A DNA stretch of 44,810 nt from Welwitschia mirabilis. Lineage: Eukaryota; Gnetophyta; Gnetopsida; Welwitschiales. Position 1 is the first letter of the stretch. Each line of letters opens with the position of its first letter. Under the pieces are notes generated by a model. It ran no database searches and was not told the origin of the DNA. It was given only the letters and a program-made list of their open reading frames with translations. A program made the position numbers and the translations under genes. The stretch spans positions 207,144,446-207,189,255 of the forward strand of contig JBOZIK010000001.1 in NCBI GenBank assembly GCA_051453625.1, read 5' to 3'. Shown one piece after another: positions 43,630 through 44,810 of the stretch.

Positions 43630-44810
43630 TAAGAGAAATGATTGATGAAATAACAAAAAACAAAGAAAACACCAATAAGAACTTGGAAAAATTAGTTGAA
43701 AACTTTTAATAATATCTTTTACATATCTCAGGATCTTTTACACAACATCTTCATAACTATTCTACTTCACCCTACCTTAAGGAGAATGAAGAAAGCTTAG
43801 AAATCATGGATGATGATGATTCTTGCTTTCAACTTGAATATGGATTTGTGAATCAAACTTCAACATCCTACTCATTAAGAGATAAGCAAAAAGAAGATAA
43901 TAATAATGCAACTCAATTTTTTAACAATTGGGAGAAAGATAACCATTCATTAGATGATGATATTGAGATATTAGATTATGTCCCTGCCATTTATTTTCTA
44001 TTATACAATCGAGATGAGAAATCCAATCATGAGAAAACTAAAAACCTTATAATCAATGACGAAGATTATGCTCTTATTTCTCTTGATAATCTTTTTAATG
44101 AATCCAATCAGTTAGAGAGTAAAAGTAATATTCAACAAGAGAAGGGAGATATAGTCATAACCAATGAAGATGAAAGTACAATCCAACCACATAATGACAT
44201 GGATACTAGTAAAGAAATTGAAAGCAATGAATGACCCATAGAGATTCATTCCAACTTTATAGAGAATAGACTTGTTCATTCTACCTATTTTTCTACATTC
44301 TCTCCATTTATGCCTTCATGTATAATTTCAAATCACCTCCTTACCTCCACTTCTCCTTCCGCTCCTACTTCCACCTACACATTACCTCATATCATTGATA
44401 ATAATACCCTTTCTCCATCTCTTCCAATTACACCTTCATATAATTATCAAGACCATGTTCCTTACTTTAACGCTCATAACACCCATCACTTTGAAGAGTC
44501 TATTTCTTTTGTCTCTTAATCTCTTCCTTCTAAACCTTTATGTGATCTTTAAAGTAACATTAATTCTTTTTCTATCAAGTTTACTATACCTTGTGCTTTT
44601 AATGATTATTCTTTTTAAATGTTTAGCTTGGAATATTTTAGAATGTTACATAGGGGAAAGACTTATCCTTTTGATGGTAATCCATGCTTAGAGTTAAATT
44701 TTAAAGAGCTTCTCAATCTCATGAAACATTCTCAAAAGCCCTTAAAGATATCTTGGCTCCAATCTTTGAGTAGTAATTTAAGTGAATTATCTAATGATGC
44801 TCATGCTCTA
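43630..44810 (+). pseudogene. Long acidic reading frame of Gypsy-6, unidentified
   Basis: One frame can be followed for nearly 400 codons to the window edge, with stops only at about 43707 (two adjacent), 44232, 44518, 44551 and 44616. The longest open part (43806-44234, 142 codons) begins MDDDDSCFQLEYGFVNQ and is rich in D, E, N and Q. Upstream, LREMIDEITKNKENTNKNLE looks helical. Downstream comes a Ser/Thr/Pro-rich part, TSTSPSAPTSTYTLPHI, then HRGKTYPFDGNPCLELNFKE near the edge. I do not recognise it. Its place after the PBS suggests gag or the extra upstream ORF of some Tat-lineage elements. It is better preserved than any other relic here. Confidence 0.6.

Larger units (their letters stand above)
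41132..44810 (+). mobile_element. Gypsy-6: 5' part of an Athila/Tat-like element
   Basis: LTR (about 41132-42456), a PBS of the Athila/Tat type, a hairpin-rich leader and a long reading frame that leaves the window at the right edge. It inserted into Copia-3 integrase. Assignment to Athila/Tat rests on the PBS and LTR R/U5 similarity with 9031-9960; pol is not in the window. Confidence 0.65.

Noticed and set aside
43372-43632. Plus-strand ORF of 86 codons
   Set aside because: Hydrophobic, biased composition; the other frames in this region show the more gag-like RNWDPPSFQPTYYF and LREMIDEIT pieces.
1-44810. Host protein-coding genes, tRNA, rRNA or organellar insertions
   Set aside because: No exon-like conserved host protein, no tRNA cloverleaf and no rRNA stretch was recognised on either strand.

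Overview
The window looks like intergenic heterochromatin from a flowering plant. It is strongly AT-rich and I see no intact host gene, tRNA or rRNA gene. It holds decayed plant-type LTR retrotransposons (Ty1/copia of Sirevirus type, Ty3/gypsy chromoviruses and Athila/Tat-like gypsy elements) inserted into one another. The species cannot be told from the sequence. Four N runs (7043-7052, 18014-18018, 23072-23171, 37699-37708) mark assembly gaps.

Layout. 1-5397: minus-strand copia element (Copia-1) running from RT back through IN, protease and gag to its PBS and 5' LTR; its 3' end lies outside the window. 5398-9030: AT-rich DNA with no recognised gene, ending in a possible gypsy LTR/PBS. 9031-9960: gypsy-type LTR fragment. 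10140-29830: a three-level nest. An Athila-like pol (outer) is split at 10520/27431 by a chromovirus (LTRs 10521-10939 and 27012-27430), which is itself split by a second Sirevirus-like element (Copia-2, 19441-26934). Protein similarity resumes across the chromovirus junction.

Inside the chromovirus, between its PBS and gag, sits about 4 kb that does not belong to a normal chromovirus: a compact minus-strand group of four ORF relics (13250 down to 11186) that I cannot identify, and a higher-order tandem array (13735-14830). This is the best candidate in the window for something undescribed. Copia-2 lacks IN and RT in the assembled sequence but carries an extra ORF before its 3' LTR.

31030-34436: a minus-strand gypsy chromovirus relic. 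35290-37035: a minisatellite whose monomer changes from about 100 to about 91 bp. 37046-41122: a plus-strand copia relic (Copia-3), cut by a gypsy element (Gypsy-6, 41132 to the window end). Gypsy-6 has an LTR and leader full of related hairpins, followed by a long acidic reading frame.

Almost every coding relic carries stops explainable as CAA/CAG/CGA or TGG changed by C-to-T or G-to-A, and motif losses of the same kind, as expected from long-term cytosine methylation and deamination. None of the elements can be autonomous as assembled. All family names below rest on motifs read by eye; no database search was run.
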